A stretch of DNA of 64,000 nt. Source: Pontiella sulfatireligans. Lineage in GTDB: Bacteria; Verrucomicrobiota; Kiritimatiellia; Kiritimatiellales; Pontiellaceae. The translations under genes and the position numbers were made by a program. Location: contig NZ_CAAHFH010000002.1 of NCBI RefSeq assembly GCF_900890705.1, forward strand, positions 2,046,001-2,110,000, written 5' to 3'. Under the pieces are notes generated by a model. The model had not been told where the DNA came from and did no database searches. It worked only from the letters and a program-made list of their open reading frames with translations. Shown piece by piece: positions 24,856 to 33,726 of the stretch (position 1 is the first letter of the stretch; each line of letters starts with the position of its first letter).

Positions 24856-26865
24856 ATGGATCGAACTATCTTACAGGAAAAGCTTCACCAACCGTTTGAT
24901 GCCGAACGATGGAAAGAGGTTGTCGAAGGCGTGTTCCATAACGTCCAGTATTTTTCAAAGGAGCGCGAGTTGTTGGCTGACGATGACATAGTTGACCGAT
25001 TCGTCGAAAAAGGAACAGTGCAGTTAAAGGATGGGAAGAACCTCGCCCTCTTCGAGGTGCGGGTTTCCGATAGCGTCAATCTTCCACGCGCCCGCGTGAA
25101 GCTCCGCAATCTGGTGGCCAAGTATATCGATCAGGAAAGCCATTATGGCGTATTGGCTATTTTCGATCAGGGTGGCGAAGACTACCGCCTCAGCTTTGTG
25201 GCCAAGGAATCTGAACTGGTCGATGGCGAGTTAATCGCCAAAGAAACCCCGGCCAAACGATACACCTACCTGCTGGGTTCAAACGAATCCTGCCGCACTG
25301 CCGCTGAACGCCTGGCGGCGTTAAGCGAAAAGGAGGAAGCGTCGCTGGACGACATCATCAACGCCTTCAGCGTCGAGAAGCTGAACAAAGAGTTTTACCG
25401 CGACATCCAGAAGCACTTCTACCAACTGGTTGGTGGCAAGGTCGAAAACAAAAACTATACCGGATGCCTTGCCCTGCCATCGCGCAAACCCGAAGACAAC
25501 CACCAGACGTATCAGGAGTTTGCCGTCCGTCTGATCGGCCGTGTCATCTTCTGCTGGTTCCTCAAACACAAGCGGTGCGACAAGGATCGTCCGCTGATCC
25601 CCGAAGAACTGCTTTCCTCCAAGGCCATCAAGGAACATGGCGGGTACTACCATACCATTCTCGAAAAGCTATTCTTCCAGACCCTGAACAAGCCGATGAA
25701 TGCGCGGAGCAAATATGCCCCAGAATTTGCCCACCTCATTCCCTATCTGAACGGCGGTCTGTTCGATCCCAAGCTCCACGACTTTTATGAAGAAGGAGCA
25801 CTGGGCGCATCCATTCATCTGAATACGCTCCAGATTCCCGATGACTGGTTCCTGAACCTTTTCCTATGCTTAGAGCAATATAACTTTACCATCGACGAAA
25901 ATACCTCGCTCGACAGCGATGTTTCCATTGACCCCGAAATCCTTGGACGCATCTTTGAAAACCTGTTGGCCGAGATCAATCCGGAAACCGGCGACACCGC
26001 CCGCAAGGCCACCGGCTCGTTCTACACCCCCCGCGAGATTGTGGACTACATGGTCGAAGAATCTTTGGTTCAGCATCTGAAAACTTCCATCTCGCCGGAT
26101 GCTGATATTGAAACGAAGTTCCGCGCCCTATTCGTGGATGACGACAATCCGCATGGGCTGGACGAACAGACGCGCAAAGCGGTGGTGGATGCCTTCCGCA
26201 CCATCAAGGTGCTAGACCCTGCCTGCGGTTCCGGCGCGTTCCCCGTCGGAATTTTGCAGAAGATGCTGTGCGCCCTGCGCAAGGTTGATCCCGACAATGA
26301 TCTTTGGCTTGATGCCCAGATCGAGCAGATCGAATCTATGAACCTCGACAAAGGCGAAGAGGATCGGCGGTTGGATGAAATACGACATGCTTTCAAGACC
26401 AACGAGGCCGACTATGGTCGCAAACTGGGCATCATTCAAAACTCAGTTTATGGTGTAGACATCCAGCCCGTCGCCATCGAAATTGCCAAACTGCGGTTTT
26501 TTCTGACGCTGGTGGTCGATGAAAAGATCGACGATGCCGAGGACAATCGCGGCATCCTTCCGTTACCCAACCTCGACTTTAAGTTTGTGGCGGCCAACAC
26601 GTTGATTCCCGCTCCCGATATTTCAGGCTCTGGAAAGGGTGTAGAGTTGGGATTGGAGTATCAAGATGTCTTTTTTGAACAATTTACCATTCTAACTGAA
26701 CGATATTTTTATGCCGGAAATCCTCATGCCAAGCAATCACTTCGAGGCGAGATTGAAATATTGGTTTCTGCTAAGGCCGATGAAGAACACAACAAGGGAT
26801 GCAGACTCCAACGCGGGCTGTGGGAGGGCCGCTTTCCCGGTGCCAATAGCGGGACGCTTCTGTAG
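24856..26865 (+). CDS. Type IIG-like DNA methyltransferase, C-terminally truncated
   Basis: 669 residues beginning 10 bases after the helicase gene. The N-terminal ~200 residues hold a nuclease-like region (NLALFEVRVSD near 60). SFYTPREIVDYMVEE near 395 and VLDPACGSGAFPVGILQKML near 455 are motif X and the AdoMet-binding motif I of Eco57I-type N6-adenine methyltransferases, and SVYGVDIQPVAIEIAKLRF near 535 is motif II/III. The catalytic NPPY motif (motif IV) and the target-recognition domain that should follow are missing: after about residue 640 the frame runs into unrelated sequence and stops in a REP-like palindrome. Relatives are 1,000-1,200 residues. Catalytic activity is not expected. 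Confidence 0.8.
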   Translation: MDRTILQEKLHQPFDAERWKEVVEGVFHNVQYFSKERELLADDDIVDRFVEKGTVQLKDGKNLALFEVRVSDSVNLPRARVKLRNLVAKYIDQESHYGVLAIFDQGGEDYRLSFVAKESELVDGELIAKETPAKRYTYLLGSNESCRTAAERLAALSEKEEASLDDIINAFSVEKLNKEFYRDIQKHFYQLVGGKVENKNYTGCLALPSRKPEDNHQTYQEFAVRLIGRVIFCWFLKHKRCDKDRPLIPEELLSSKAIKEHGGYYHTILEKLFFQTLNKPMNARSKYAPEFAHLIPYLNGGLFDPKLHDFYEEGALGASIHLNTLQIPDDWFLNLFLCLEQYNFTIDENTSLDSDVSIDPEILGRIFENLLAEINPETGDTARKATGSFYTPREIVDYMVEESLVQHLKTSISPDADIETKFRALFVDDDNPHGLDEQTRKAVVDAFRTIKVLDPACGSGAFPVGILQKMLCALRKVDPDNDLWLDAQIEQIESMNLDKGEEDRRLDEIRHAFKTNEADYGRKLGIIQNSVYGVDIQPVAIEIAKLRFFLTLVVDEKIDDAEDNRGILPLPNLDFKFVAANTLIPAPDISGSGKGVELGLEYQDVFFEQFTILTERYFYAGNPHAKQSLRGEIEILVSAKADEEHNKGCRLQRGLWEGRFPGANSGTLL

Positions 26866-26880
26866 TCGAAGCGACACTTC
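26851..26880. repeat. REP-like palindrome at the methyltransferase truncation point
   Basis: CGCTTC-TGTAGTC-GAAGCG forms a 6-bp stem, and the 3' side reads TGTAGTCGAAGC, one base different from TGTAGACGAAGC at 47921. The methyltransferase frame ends inside it, so this repeat marks or caused the truncation. Confidence 0.4.
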
Positions 26881-26975
26881 TAATTTCTCGTTTTTTAAGC
26901 TAGACGGCATCCGTTATTATGGCACTATTCGTCTAGTTTTTGTCGCTATTGACCGAAATAAACGAGGATTGTGCT

Positions 26976-28268
26976 GTGATTGTCGATTTTACCATTTCAA
27001 ATTTCCGTTCCATTCGCGATAAACAGACCTTTAGTCTGTATGCGGAAACTCCGGGAGGCCATCTTTTAGAAAATATCTCGTATCCAGCGGGCAAGAAGGT
27101 CGGTGTTCTGAACAGTGCAGGCATCTATGGAGCAAATGCTTCGGGCAAATCCAACGTGCTGCTCGCATTTGAAGCGTTGCAATGGCTTGTATGTGTTTCC
27201 GGCCGATTGACGGATGGAAGTGCCATCGGATGCTATGAACCGTTTCGTCTGTCTAAGAAAACACGTACTGCTCCGGTTCGTTTTGAAATCGAATTTTTTA
27301 CGCCTGATGGGATGCGATATGTTTATAAAATTGCATTCACCCGAAAACGAATTGTTGAAGAGCATTTGAGCTTCTATCCATCGGCAAAGGCCGCGCTTAT
27401 TTTTGACCGTAACTCTGAAGACACATGGGAAACGATTAAACTGGGGGGAATGTATACTGGCGGTCGGAGAAAGTTTCCATTTTTTGACAATAATTCCTAT
27501 CTCTCAAAAGCGGGCGACAGCGCAGATGCCCCGGAACTGATTCGGAAAGTATATAATTACTTCCAAAATGACATTCTTCGGCTAGGGCTAAATGAAGAGA
27601 TTCATTTTGATGACTGGATTGATAATCCTGATGTATTCAAAAAGGTTTCAGCTATTTTAGGATTTGTTGATGCCGGGGTAGACGGGGTCATTGTTCGGAA
27701 AAGTTCTGTTGATGAGGAGGATGTACGTTTTCCTGACGATATACCTCAAGCCGTTCGAGAATCAATTTTGCGTGATATGCGGCGTACTTTCTTGTTCGCG
27801 CATCCAACAGAAGCTGGAGATAGTGAACTATTTGATCTCCGTTTGGAATCAAGCGGGACGCAAAGGTTGTTCCGTTTAGCTCCTTTGATTGTACAAACTT
27901 TGGAGGATGGAGGCATTTTGATTGTCGATGAGTTAGATAACAGCATGCACCCCTTCATGGCAGAATTGATTATTCGCTTATTCAATGATCCTGATGTTAA
28001 TTGCGGAAATGCACAGCTCATTTTCTCGACACATAACATCAGCCTGATGTCGCCCGAACGTTTTCGGCGGGATCAAATCTGGTTGACTGAAAAAACGAAT
28101 GGCGCAACCCGACTGTTCTCTTTGGATGAGTTCGATAAAAACAAGGTGAAGTCGCAAAGCCCTTTTAATAGATGGTATGCTGAAGGTCGTTTTGGTGCCG
28201 TTCCGAAAATTGATTACCATAAAATTGCCGAGGTTATGACGAACAAAGCCGAGGCTTCCAATGCCTAA
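26976..28268 (+). CDS. AAA15-type ATPase, RloA/AbiLi-like defence protein
   Basis: GTG 26976 is chosen: GAGG lies 9 bases upstream and the family N-terminus MIVDFTISNFRSI starts there. 430 residues of an ABC/SMC-like ATPase: Walker A in IYGANASGKSNVLLAF near 50, signature-like ESSGTQRLFRLAP near 293, Walker B in ILIVDELDNSMH near 315 and a switch His in FSTHNISLMSP. These overcoming-lysogenization-defect/AAA15-type ATPases act as phage sensors in two-gene abortive systems. The next gene, RloB-like, overlaps it by 8 bases, matching the RloA-RloB or AbiL arrangement. Both genes look intact. Confidence 0.82.
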   Translation: MIVDFTISNFRSIRDKQTFSLYAETPGGHLLENISYPAGKKVGVLNSAGIYGANASGKSNVLLAFEALQWLVCVSGRLTDGSAIGCYEPFRLSKKTRTAPVRFEIEFFTPDGMRYVYKIAFTRKRIVEEHLSFYPSAKAALIFDRNSEDTWETIKLGGMYTGGRRKFPFFDNNSYLSKAGDSADAPELIRKVYNYFQNDILRLGLNEEIHFDDWIDNPDVFKKVSAILGFVDAGVDGVIVRKSSVDEEDVRFPDDIPQAVRESILRDMRRTFLFAHPTEAGDSELFDLRLESSGTQRLFRLAPLIVQTLEDGGILIVDELDNSMHPFMAELIIRLFNDPDVNCGNAQLIFSTHNISLMSPERFRRDQIWLTEKTNGATRLFSLDEFDKNKVKSQSPFNRWYAEGRFGAVPKIDYHKIAEVMTNKAEASNA

Positions 28269-28890
28269 GCCACGTGGGAAGCAAGTAGAGCCGTTTAGGC
28301 CTCGTTTTTACATTTTCTGTGAAGGTGAAAAAACAGAGCCAAATTACATCACAGGATATATCGAACAGAAATTTCCGGGCACAATGCTATCACCCGTAAG
28401 AAAAACGCCAAAAAACACGCCCGTTCAACTTGTAGAGGTTGCAATTGAGGCAAAGGGAAAGAACCCGTCAGGCGACAAGTTTTGGGTAGTCTTTGACCGT
28501 GAAGCCAAACATAAATATGCGGATGCCTTGCATGCTGAAGCCCGTGCCAAGGCAAAGGCCAATGATATTCGCATCGCAATCTCCAATGTCTGTTTCGAGG
28601 TTTGGATTCTACTTCATTTCCAACCGAACGTTGCCCCCTATACTAGTTATTCCGATCTTCGGAAACGGAGTGCCCTCAAAACCCATATTAAGGGATATGA
28701 TAAAGGGGAAAAACGCTTGTTTTCTGAAGCGGAAATCAGTGTAGCTCGAAAGAACGCAAAGGTAATGAATCACCAAACGAAGGCTGGTGCAAATCCGGCG
28801 TGGAATCAACCACACCAATGGAATCCCTATACAAATGTTTACGAATTGCTCGATGCACTCGATAAATTTGGAAAGAAGAACATCAAATAA
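28261..28890 (+). CDS. RloB-family protein (AbiLii-like effector)
   Basis: 209 residues starting inside the end of the ATPase gene. The pattern PRFYIFCEGEKTEPNYITGY, then KFWVVFDREAKHKYADAL, then RIAISNVCFEVWILLHF matches RloB, a Toprim-like fold: Glu in CEGEKTE and Asp in FDRE would be the metal ligands of a nuclease centre. RloB partners with an AAA15 ATPase in RloAB/AbiL-type anti-phage modules, first noted beside type I restriction loci. Probably the effector that damages nucleic acid when the ATPase senses infection; the target is not known. Confidence 0.8.
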   Translation: MPKPRGKQVEPFRPRFYIFCEGEKTEPNYITGYIEQKFPGTMLSPVRKTPKNTPVQLVEVAIEAKGKNPSGDKFWVVFDREAKHKYADALHAEARAKAKANDIRIAISNVCFEVWILLHFQPNVAPYTSYSDLRKRSALKTHIKGYDKGEKRLFSEAEISVARKNAKVMNHQTKAGANPAWNQPHQWNPYTNVYELLDALDKFGKKNIK

Positions 28891-28930
28891 TAGGAAGTCC
28901 GTTTCAGATGGCGAACCGGTGTAAGAATAT

Positions 28931-29578
28931 ATGAAAATCTCTATGGAGGCCATCGTCAATATATATCGACAGGCCAAGTTGGTATATTCAGGCAGCTTGA
29001 GTCGTAAAGAAGCTGTTGGTCAGGCAATGCAATTCGGAGGGATGAGTGATGCTTCCGCACGGGATTCCATACAGAATCTTCACTACATGTTGGCTGGGCG
29101 GAAATACGCTCGAACCATGAACATAGAAGCAACGAAATATTTCCTGCGTAATATTCATGCTGATTTTGGAACAGCGGGTTTTCAGGAGGCCGTCTCAGCG
29201 GTCAAACTTCATATCGAATACTATGCGAGCTTACCGAATGGCGGGATGCAAGTCACCCTTCTTAAAGAAGTCGAAAAATTAGAAGCTGAGTTTGGGGCGG
29301 AGGTAAAAACCATTTTCCCCGATGAGTTGCCTGATCCGACCCGGTTGGTTGAGGGAGCAAAAAAAACAGTCACCGTGAATGCCTATGAAAGAAGCCCGGC
29401 TGCCAGACGCATGTGCTTGGAGCGGTACGGTTATGGGTGTGCTGTTTGTGGCTTCAAGTTCACGGATACATACGGTGACTTGGGCAATGAGTTTATCCAT
29501 GTTCACCACGAACTAGATTTGGCTGCGATTGGTGAAGAATACGAGGTCGATCCTATTGAAGACCTCAAGCCCGTCTGA
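28931..29578 (+). CDS. HNH endonuclease, truncated before its last zinc/His motif
   Basis: 215 residues. The N-terminal ~130 residues are an unrecognised helical domain. The C-terminus is an HNH-type restriction endonuclease core: ERSPAARRMCLERYGYGCAV, CGFKF (first Cys pair), FIHVHHELDLAAIGEEYEV and DPIEDLKPV. Relatives continue with CPNCHAMLH, giving the second Cys pair and the Asn/His of the HNH motif. Here TGA follows DLKPV at once, and the DNA runs straight into the interior of a DUF932 gene. The nuclease is therefore probably inactive, cut by a deletion. It follows RloB by 40 bases on the same strand. Confidence 0.75.
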   Translation: MKISMEAIVNIYRQAKLVYSGSLSRKEAVGQAMQFGGMSDASARDSIQNLHYMLAGRKYARTMNIEATKYFLRNIHADFGTAGFQEAVSAVKLHIEYYASLPNGGMQVTLLKEVEKLEAEFGAEVKTIFPDELPDPTRLVEGAKKTVTVNAYERSPAARRMCLERYGYGCAVCGFKFTDTYGDLGNEFIHVHHELDLAAIGEEYEVDPIEDLKPV

Positions 29579-29591
29579 CGGCAAGGCATCT

Positions 29592-30575
29592 ATGTTTTAC
29601 GTGGGCGACAAACCTTGGCATAAATTGGGAACCCAACTGGATGTCCCGCCCACAGCAGAGGAAGCGATCAGGTTGGCCCAATTAGACTGGCGGGTAGCCA
29701 AGGTGCCGCTTTTCTACCATGAGAGCATTGAACGGGTGGGAGTCGTTCCTGACACCCATGCGGTGATACCCACCGAGGGATGGCCGGAAAGAGAGCGTCC
29801 CGTCTTCGGAGTGGTTTCCGACAAGTATGAGCCGCTTCAAAACGCGGAAGCCTTTGCGTTCTTCGATCCCGTGGTTAAGGAAGGCCATGCGACGTATGAA
29901 ACGGCTGGTGCCTTGGGCAAAGGCGAGCGTGTTTGGGTTCTGGCCAAGCTGGCCGATCCCATCTGCATCAAAGGCGACATGACCGAGAAATACCTTCTCC
30001 TGTCGAACAGCCACGATGGCAAATCCGCTGTTCAAATCAAGTTCACGCCGATCCGGGTAGTGTGCAACAACACGTTGACTTGGGCGCTTGAGCGGAATGC
30101 CAATTACAGCATCAAGCATGACCTGCGTGTAGGGCAGAACATGGAACAGGCGAAGAAGCTGTTTGCCAACATTACCTGCGAATACTCCAACATCGAGGCC
30201 AAGTTTAACAAACTGGCGTCCGTGAAGGTGGGTGAAGACCGCCTGAAGGAGTATTTGGGCAAGATTTATCCCGAACCCGCGAAGCCCGACGAGTCCGATA
30301 AAATTGCGCAATGGGAGCGTAGCGTCGAAAGGTCGAAGCAGGATAGGGCTAACTGCACACAGCTTTATATGAATCCCGAACCTCTGACCGTGGAAGACGT
30401 CAGGCATACATTATGGGCGGCATATAACGCGGTTACGGAGTATGTCGATCATTACTCAGGCCAACCCGCAAACGCATCCAAGCACCTTAACTCGATCTGG
30501 TTCGGTAGTCGCGCCCGCGACAAAGCGAAGGCGTATGAGATTGCAGAGCAACAGGCCGCCACTTGGACAGGTTGA
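29592..30575 (+). CDS. DUF932 phage/plasmid-like protein, N-terminus lost in a deletion
   Basis: The homologous region begins with SDGKASMFYVGDKPWHKLG. Relatives have about 20 further residues before this point, which are replaced here by the end of the HNH gene in another frame. The first usable ATG is 29592, with AAGG 5 bases upstream; the frame is open back to 29529 but reads the HNH sequence out of frame. 327 residues remain: FYVGDKPWHKLG, RPVFGVVSDKYEPLQN, VRVVCNNTLTWAL-like core (IRVVCNNTLTWALERN) and a C-terminal helical part. DUF932 proteins are common on phages and plasmids and their role is not established. Confidence 0.78.
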   Translation: MFYVGDKPWHKLGTQLDVPPTAEEAIRLAQLDWRVAKVPLFYHESIERVGVVPDTHAVIPTEGWPERERPVFGVVSDKYEPLQNAEAFAFFDPVVKEGHATYETAGALGKGERVWVLAKLADPICIKGDMTEKYLLLSNSHDGKSAVQIKFTPIRVVCNNTLTWALERNANYSIKHDLRVGQNMEQAKKLFANITCEYSNIEAKFNKLASVKVGEDRLKEYLGKIYPEPAKPDESDKIAQWERSVERSKQDRANCTQLYMNPEPLTVEDVRHTLWAAYNAVTEYVDHYSGQPANASKHLNSIWFGSRARDKAKAYEIAEQQAATWTG

Positions 30576-30894
30576 ATGTGATGCCCAGCTCAAGCATGCA
30601 GGTATCAGGACAATACCACCCTGCCTATCCAGAATCTCTCTAAAGGGACAAAGGTATAATCTGCGTTCAATCAGATGATTGCATCAAAAAAAAAGGTCAA
30701 TTTTCGGCGTTTTCGGCCTGCTTCTCATTAAGCACATGGAAGTGAGGTTTTTCCCGGAGTTGCATTGTTCGTGTTGACAAGATGTTGCGCCAATAAGGGT
30801 CGGAAATCGGAGGGTTTCCGCCCCCTCGGAAAACCCATGTTGTACGTGTGCGCACACTGATTTCTTGGGAACGCACATGCCATACCCCCCACAC
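30576..30894. other. Convergent gap in the mobile element, no gene seen
   Basis: About 320 bases lie between the plus-strand DUF932 gene and the minus-strand primase-like gene. It includes an A-run at 30688, a TTGACA at 30775 without a matching -10, and the palindrome TGTGCGCACA near 30847. No terminator hairpin with a U-run was found. Confidence 0.5.
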
Positions 30895-31845
30895 CTATAA
30901 TATTGGCTTTGGTTTTGGGGATGGGTTCAAATACAAAAGCCGTTGATACCGTTGTGTACCTGCCCGCAAATGCCCCGGCAATCGACTCAGCCGAGATTCA
31001 TTCCGACATGATGGATCAACGCCCATTGGAATAAAACGCCGGGCATACAGCTCGATTTTAATCTGCTCTTCCCACTCTTGGTTTGTACTGACACCTTCGA
31101 CCGCAATCCATCCATGAACACTCTTGTTTCCGCTGTCGATGAGCGCGGCCACGGGAAGAGGAACCGCCGCCCAGAATGCCAATTGCTCTGCGCGGCTGAG
31201 GTTGTCAAATTCGATGATACAAAAGCGGAAACTCTTGATAGCGGCATCACACCTGAATGAGGGCTTCCGTGACTGAGCGGGGTGTTTTCCGCCCGTGACC
31301 GGATTCGGAACGATATGTGGCAATCCGGCAGTCCCCTGCTTATCGATGATCCGAAGCCACTCGGATACTGGGTGAACCACTGTGTCATACCGTTCTCCAA
31401 TGAATAGTATATCGTCTGGCCGGTACAGGGTTTCAAGAATCAGCCGGGCATCGTGCTGAGGCTCGTAGATTAGCGGCACGGGTGATGCGTTAATAAAATC
31501 CAGTTCGGTGAATCCTGTCCCTTTCTGTATGAGATGATCGCTGTAGCTGGGCTTTATGAGTGGCTCCGGAGGGCGCGGACGGGGTGACACGGGTTTGTGG
31601 TCACTTTTCTCCCCCAACGGCTGAGTGTCCATCCGAGCGCGTTTTATCGCATCGATGATTTCCCGATCAGAAACTCTTCGTTTGCCAGAAGGAATCGAGA
31701 CGCGCACATCGGCTAAAATCTGTTGCTCCGTGAGTCCGGCCATTATCCCAAGGGTGGACGCACCAAGTAACGATGCGTGGCACCCATCACCGCCGGGAGC
31801 GGGTATTGACTTCAATGCGTCGGTGTATTTATCGATTATGGCCAT
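30895..31845 (-). CDS. Primase-like replication protein of the element
   Basis: 316 residues from ATG 31845 (start uncertain; the frame extends upstream through a Pro-rich stretch coded by a G/C-rich repeat). N-terminal ~90 residues are helical with a hinge, then a Pro-rich linker. The C-terminal half has FCIIEFDNLSRAEQLAFWAA and VAALIDSGNKSVHGWIAV, the pattern of archaeo-eukaryotic-type primase/D5-N proteins, where Asp/Glu in IIEFD and Ser-x-His in KSVHGW are active-site positions. It lies downstream of a helicase gene on the same strand, so the two probably form the element's primase-helicase. Confidence 0.65.
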   Translation of the reverse strand: MAIIDKYTDALKSIPAPGGDGCHASLLGASTLGIMAGLTEQQILADVRVSIPSGKRRVSDREIIDAIKRARMDTQPLGEKSDHKPVSPRPRPPEPLIKPSYSDHLIQKGTGFTELDFINASPVPLIYEPQHDARLILETLYRPDDILFIGERYDTVVHPVSEWLRIIDKQGTAGLPHIVPNPVTGGKHPAQSRKPSFRCDAAIKSFRFCIIEFDNLSRAEQLAFWAAVPLPVAALIDSGNKSVHGWIAVEGVSTNQEWEEQIKIELYARRFIPMGVDPSCRNESRLSRLPGHLRAGTQRYQRLLYLNPSPKPKPIL

Positions 31846-31862
31846 AGCTGTTGTCCATTTTC

Positions 31863-31978
31863 GTGGAGGGGGTGGAGGGGTATTTTTATGTTTGCAGCGC
31901 TCAATTCGGTGACTCCCTGCTACTACGTACCCCATTGTTTTTTCTGTGAATTGTAAAATAGGGTTCCACCCCCTCCAC
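31863..31978. repeat. 13-bp G/C-rich inverted repeat between helicase and primase genes
   Basis: GTGGAGGGGGTGG (31863-31875) is the exact reverse complement of CCACCCCCTCCAC (31966-31978). The two arms flank the short gap between the helicase stop and the primase start. G-runs could also form a two-layer quadruplex on the plus strand. Confidence 0.5.
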
Positions 31979-33369
31979 TAATCCTGATTTTCATCACAAG
32001 GTGGATCATCTTGCGGGGATATTTCCCACTGGTTCTGTTTGGCAGATCGCCGCTTCCGCACTCGTAATGGATGCATTTTGGACAATCGGGCCAAATAAGC
32101 CCCGGCGGCTCCATTGAAGTATAGAAGCGCGTCCGCCTGCCGCCTTGCCTCTTCTCGCAGTTTGGCATCCAGTTCGGAAGCCGTCCCGCTGAATGGAAGG
32201 GTGATGTACCGATCAATCAGTGCTAGGAACTCAGTTTCGTTGCTCATCTCAATAAGCGAAGCAACGAGCGCGGGATGATGGAAATGCCGAACCCCAAACC
32301 GTTCAGACACCAATTCCGACGGGATGACGAAGTCATGGATCAACCAATGCAGAAATGCGGGCACAGAGGCCATGAGAGCATCCCAGAACGCTTTTTTCTG
32401 CTCCTGCGAATCCGTGGGCATCGGCAGGGTGCGTTTGTAGGCGCGAAGCAGGATGAGCTTGTCTTCAAGGCTGGAATCAATCGTCGGCAGCACATGTAAA
32501 TCCTCCGGCTCATCATTCAGAGTAATGGATAAGCGCCACAGCACCCTGACGGTAACCGCCTCCCGCCCTTTTGCGTGAAGGCGCTGGGTTTCGTTGACCG
32601 TGATCTGTTTGATCTGCGTACCCAACTTACGGCGGGATCGGTAATCCGAGGCCGGGGCTTCGTCCTCTATCATCAAATGTTCAGTCTGAAACAATTCTGA
32701 ATTGAATGCCGTCCCTCCGGTCATGAACTGATAGGGCTTGGCGGATCGACCGCCCAGCATCACCGTGATCAGGTTCTGCAACAAACTCTTCCCGCTCCCA
32801 GCAGGGCCAGCGATGGCTAGGCACTGTCCCGGCACAAACAAGCCTGCTCGCAACGCTTTGACGGCCACCTGAAGCCAGCCAAAGCAAAAGGGTCGCTGGT
32901 CGTGGGCATCGTCACCCAATACGGCATCAAATGTTTTCCGTAAAACCTCCCAATCGCCTTTCACAGGATTAACCATGCACGGGCTTTGTGAGACCAAGAA
33001 TCGCAAACCGTCGGTCTCGTAGAAGCCCTCCTGATAGCCCGCCAAAGCACCAACGTACTGAACGGAGTGATCATCTTCGATGCGAAGCATCTCGGCTTCA
33101 GCAGGGCTAATCATTTGGCCGTCCGATGTTTTGGATGAAACCCCATCCCGCCGCAACCGCCGTTTGAACTGCGCGGCTGTTTGCGTAATCCAGCCGTGGG
33201 AGTTCTTAATGAGATACTCCTTCTTCAGGACATCGTAGTACGCGACAAGTTGGGTGCTGTGTCCACTGGCCTCTACATCCTCATCAAGGGCTTGCGTTAA
33301 TGCACTTTGGGCGGATTCATTATTTCTATTGGACTTTTCATCGTCCATATCCGGCGGGTTCTTTTTCAT
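31978..33369 (-). CDS. Phage/plasmid-type replicative helicase (AAA+, SF3-like)
   Basis: 463 residues. Walker A is CLAIAGPAGSGKSLLQNLI near 190, Walker B is EHLMIEDEAPASD near 233, with an Asn sensor-like LSITLNDEPE near 285. The N-terminal ~130 residues precede it with no primase motif. The architecture matches the viral/plasmid D5-type or SF3 helicases used to start replication of satellites and phages. It is followed by a primase-like gene on the same strand and preceded by an excisionase-like HTH, the order found in integrative satellites. Confidence 0.72.
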   Translation of the reverse strand: MKKNPPDMDDEKSNRNNESAQSALTQALDEDVEASGHSTQLVAYYDVLKKEYLIKNSHGWITQTAAQFKRRLRRDGVSSKTSDGQMISPAEAEMLRIEDDHSVQYVGALAGYQEGFYETDGLRFLVSQSPCMVNPVKGDWEVLRKTFDAVLGDDAHDQRPFCFGWLQVAVKALRAGLFVPGQCLAIAGPAGSGKSLLQNLITVMLGGRSAKPYQFMTGGTAFNSELFQTEHLMIEDEAPASDYRSRRKLGTQIKQITVNETQRLHAKGREAVTVRVLWRLSITLNDEPEDLHVLPTIDSSLEDKLILLRAYKRTLPMPTDSQEQKKAFWDALMASVPAFLHWLIHDFVIPSELVSERFGVRHFHHPALVASLIEMSNETEFLALIDRYITLPFSGTASELDAKLREEARRQADALLYFNGAAGAYLARLSKMHPLRVRKRRSAKQNQWEISPQDDPPCDENQD

Positions 33370-33522
33370 TTCGGTTATCCTTGAAGTCGCATCCAGCGTG
33401 GCAATGGAGGAGGGTTCTCCCGCCGTTACCGGATGATACCGAGAACGACGGGTGTGCTGTCCTCATGTGCAGGGCAACGTGCTTGCCAGCTGATGCGGTT
33501 CGTTAAACCTTGTCTAGGTGGG

Positions 33523-33726
33523 TCAGATGGCTGCTTTGATTTTGTGCTCTTCAAGAAACCGATTTAGCTCCTCGATCTCAAAAACATGGCAGCGTCGCCC
33601 AATTTTGGAGTATGGAATGCGCCCGTCCGCACAGAGGTCGTGCAGGTAGCGGCGGCTGATTCCGAGGTAGGTTGCGGCTTCTCCGGCTTTTAGGGCGCGG
33701 GGTGGCATGTTCGTAATTTTCATCAT
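33523..33726 (-). CDS. Excisionase-type helix-turn-helix protein (AlpA/HTH_17 group)
   Basis: ATG 33726 (or 33723) follows AAAGGG; a longer upstream frame has no ribosome-binding site. 67 residues, almost entirely a winged MerR-like HTH: ALKAGEAATYLGISRRYLHD then LCADGRIPYSKIGRRCHVF, then a helical tail EIEELNRFLEEHKI. Such proteins bind attachment-site DNA to steer excision, or act as AlpA-like activators of the integrase. It lies between the replication genes and the integrase gene. AAGTGCC occurs twice in the upstream gap (33740-33770), a possible operator. Confidence 0.75.
   Translation of the reverse strand: MMKITNMPPRALKAGEAATYLGISRRYLHDLCADGRIPYSKIGRRCHVFEIEELNRFLEEHKIKAAI

Noticed and set aside
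23487..26865. DISARM or BREX system from the helicase-methyltransferase pair
   Set aside because: No drmA/drmB or pglZ/brxC-like genes are present and both proteins are truncated, so neither system can be claimed.
26976..28890. PARIS (AriA/AriB) anti-phage system
   Set aside because: The ATPase fits, but the partner has the RloB pattern rather than a DUF4435 AriB-type pattern.
30775..30810. Promoter at TTGACA in the convergent gap of the element
   Set aside because: No -10 hexamer at 16-18 bases, and neither flanking gene would be read from it.
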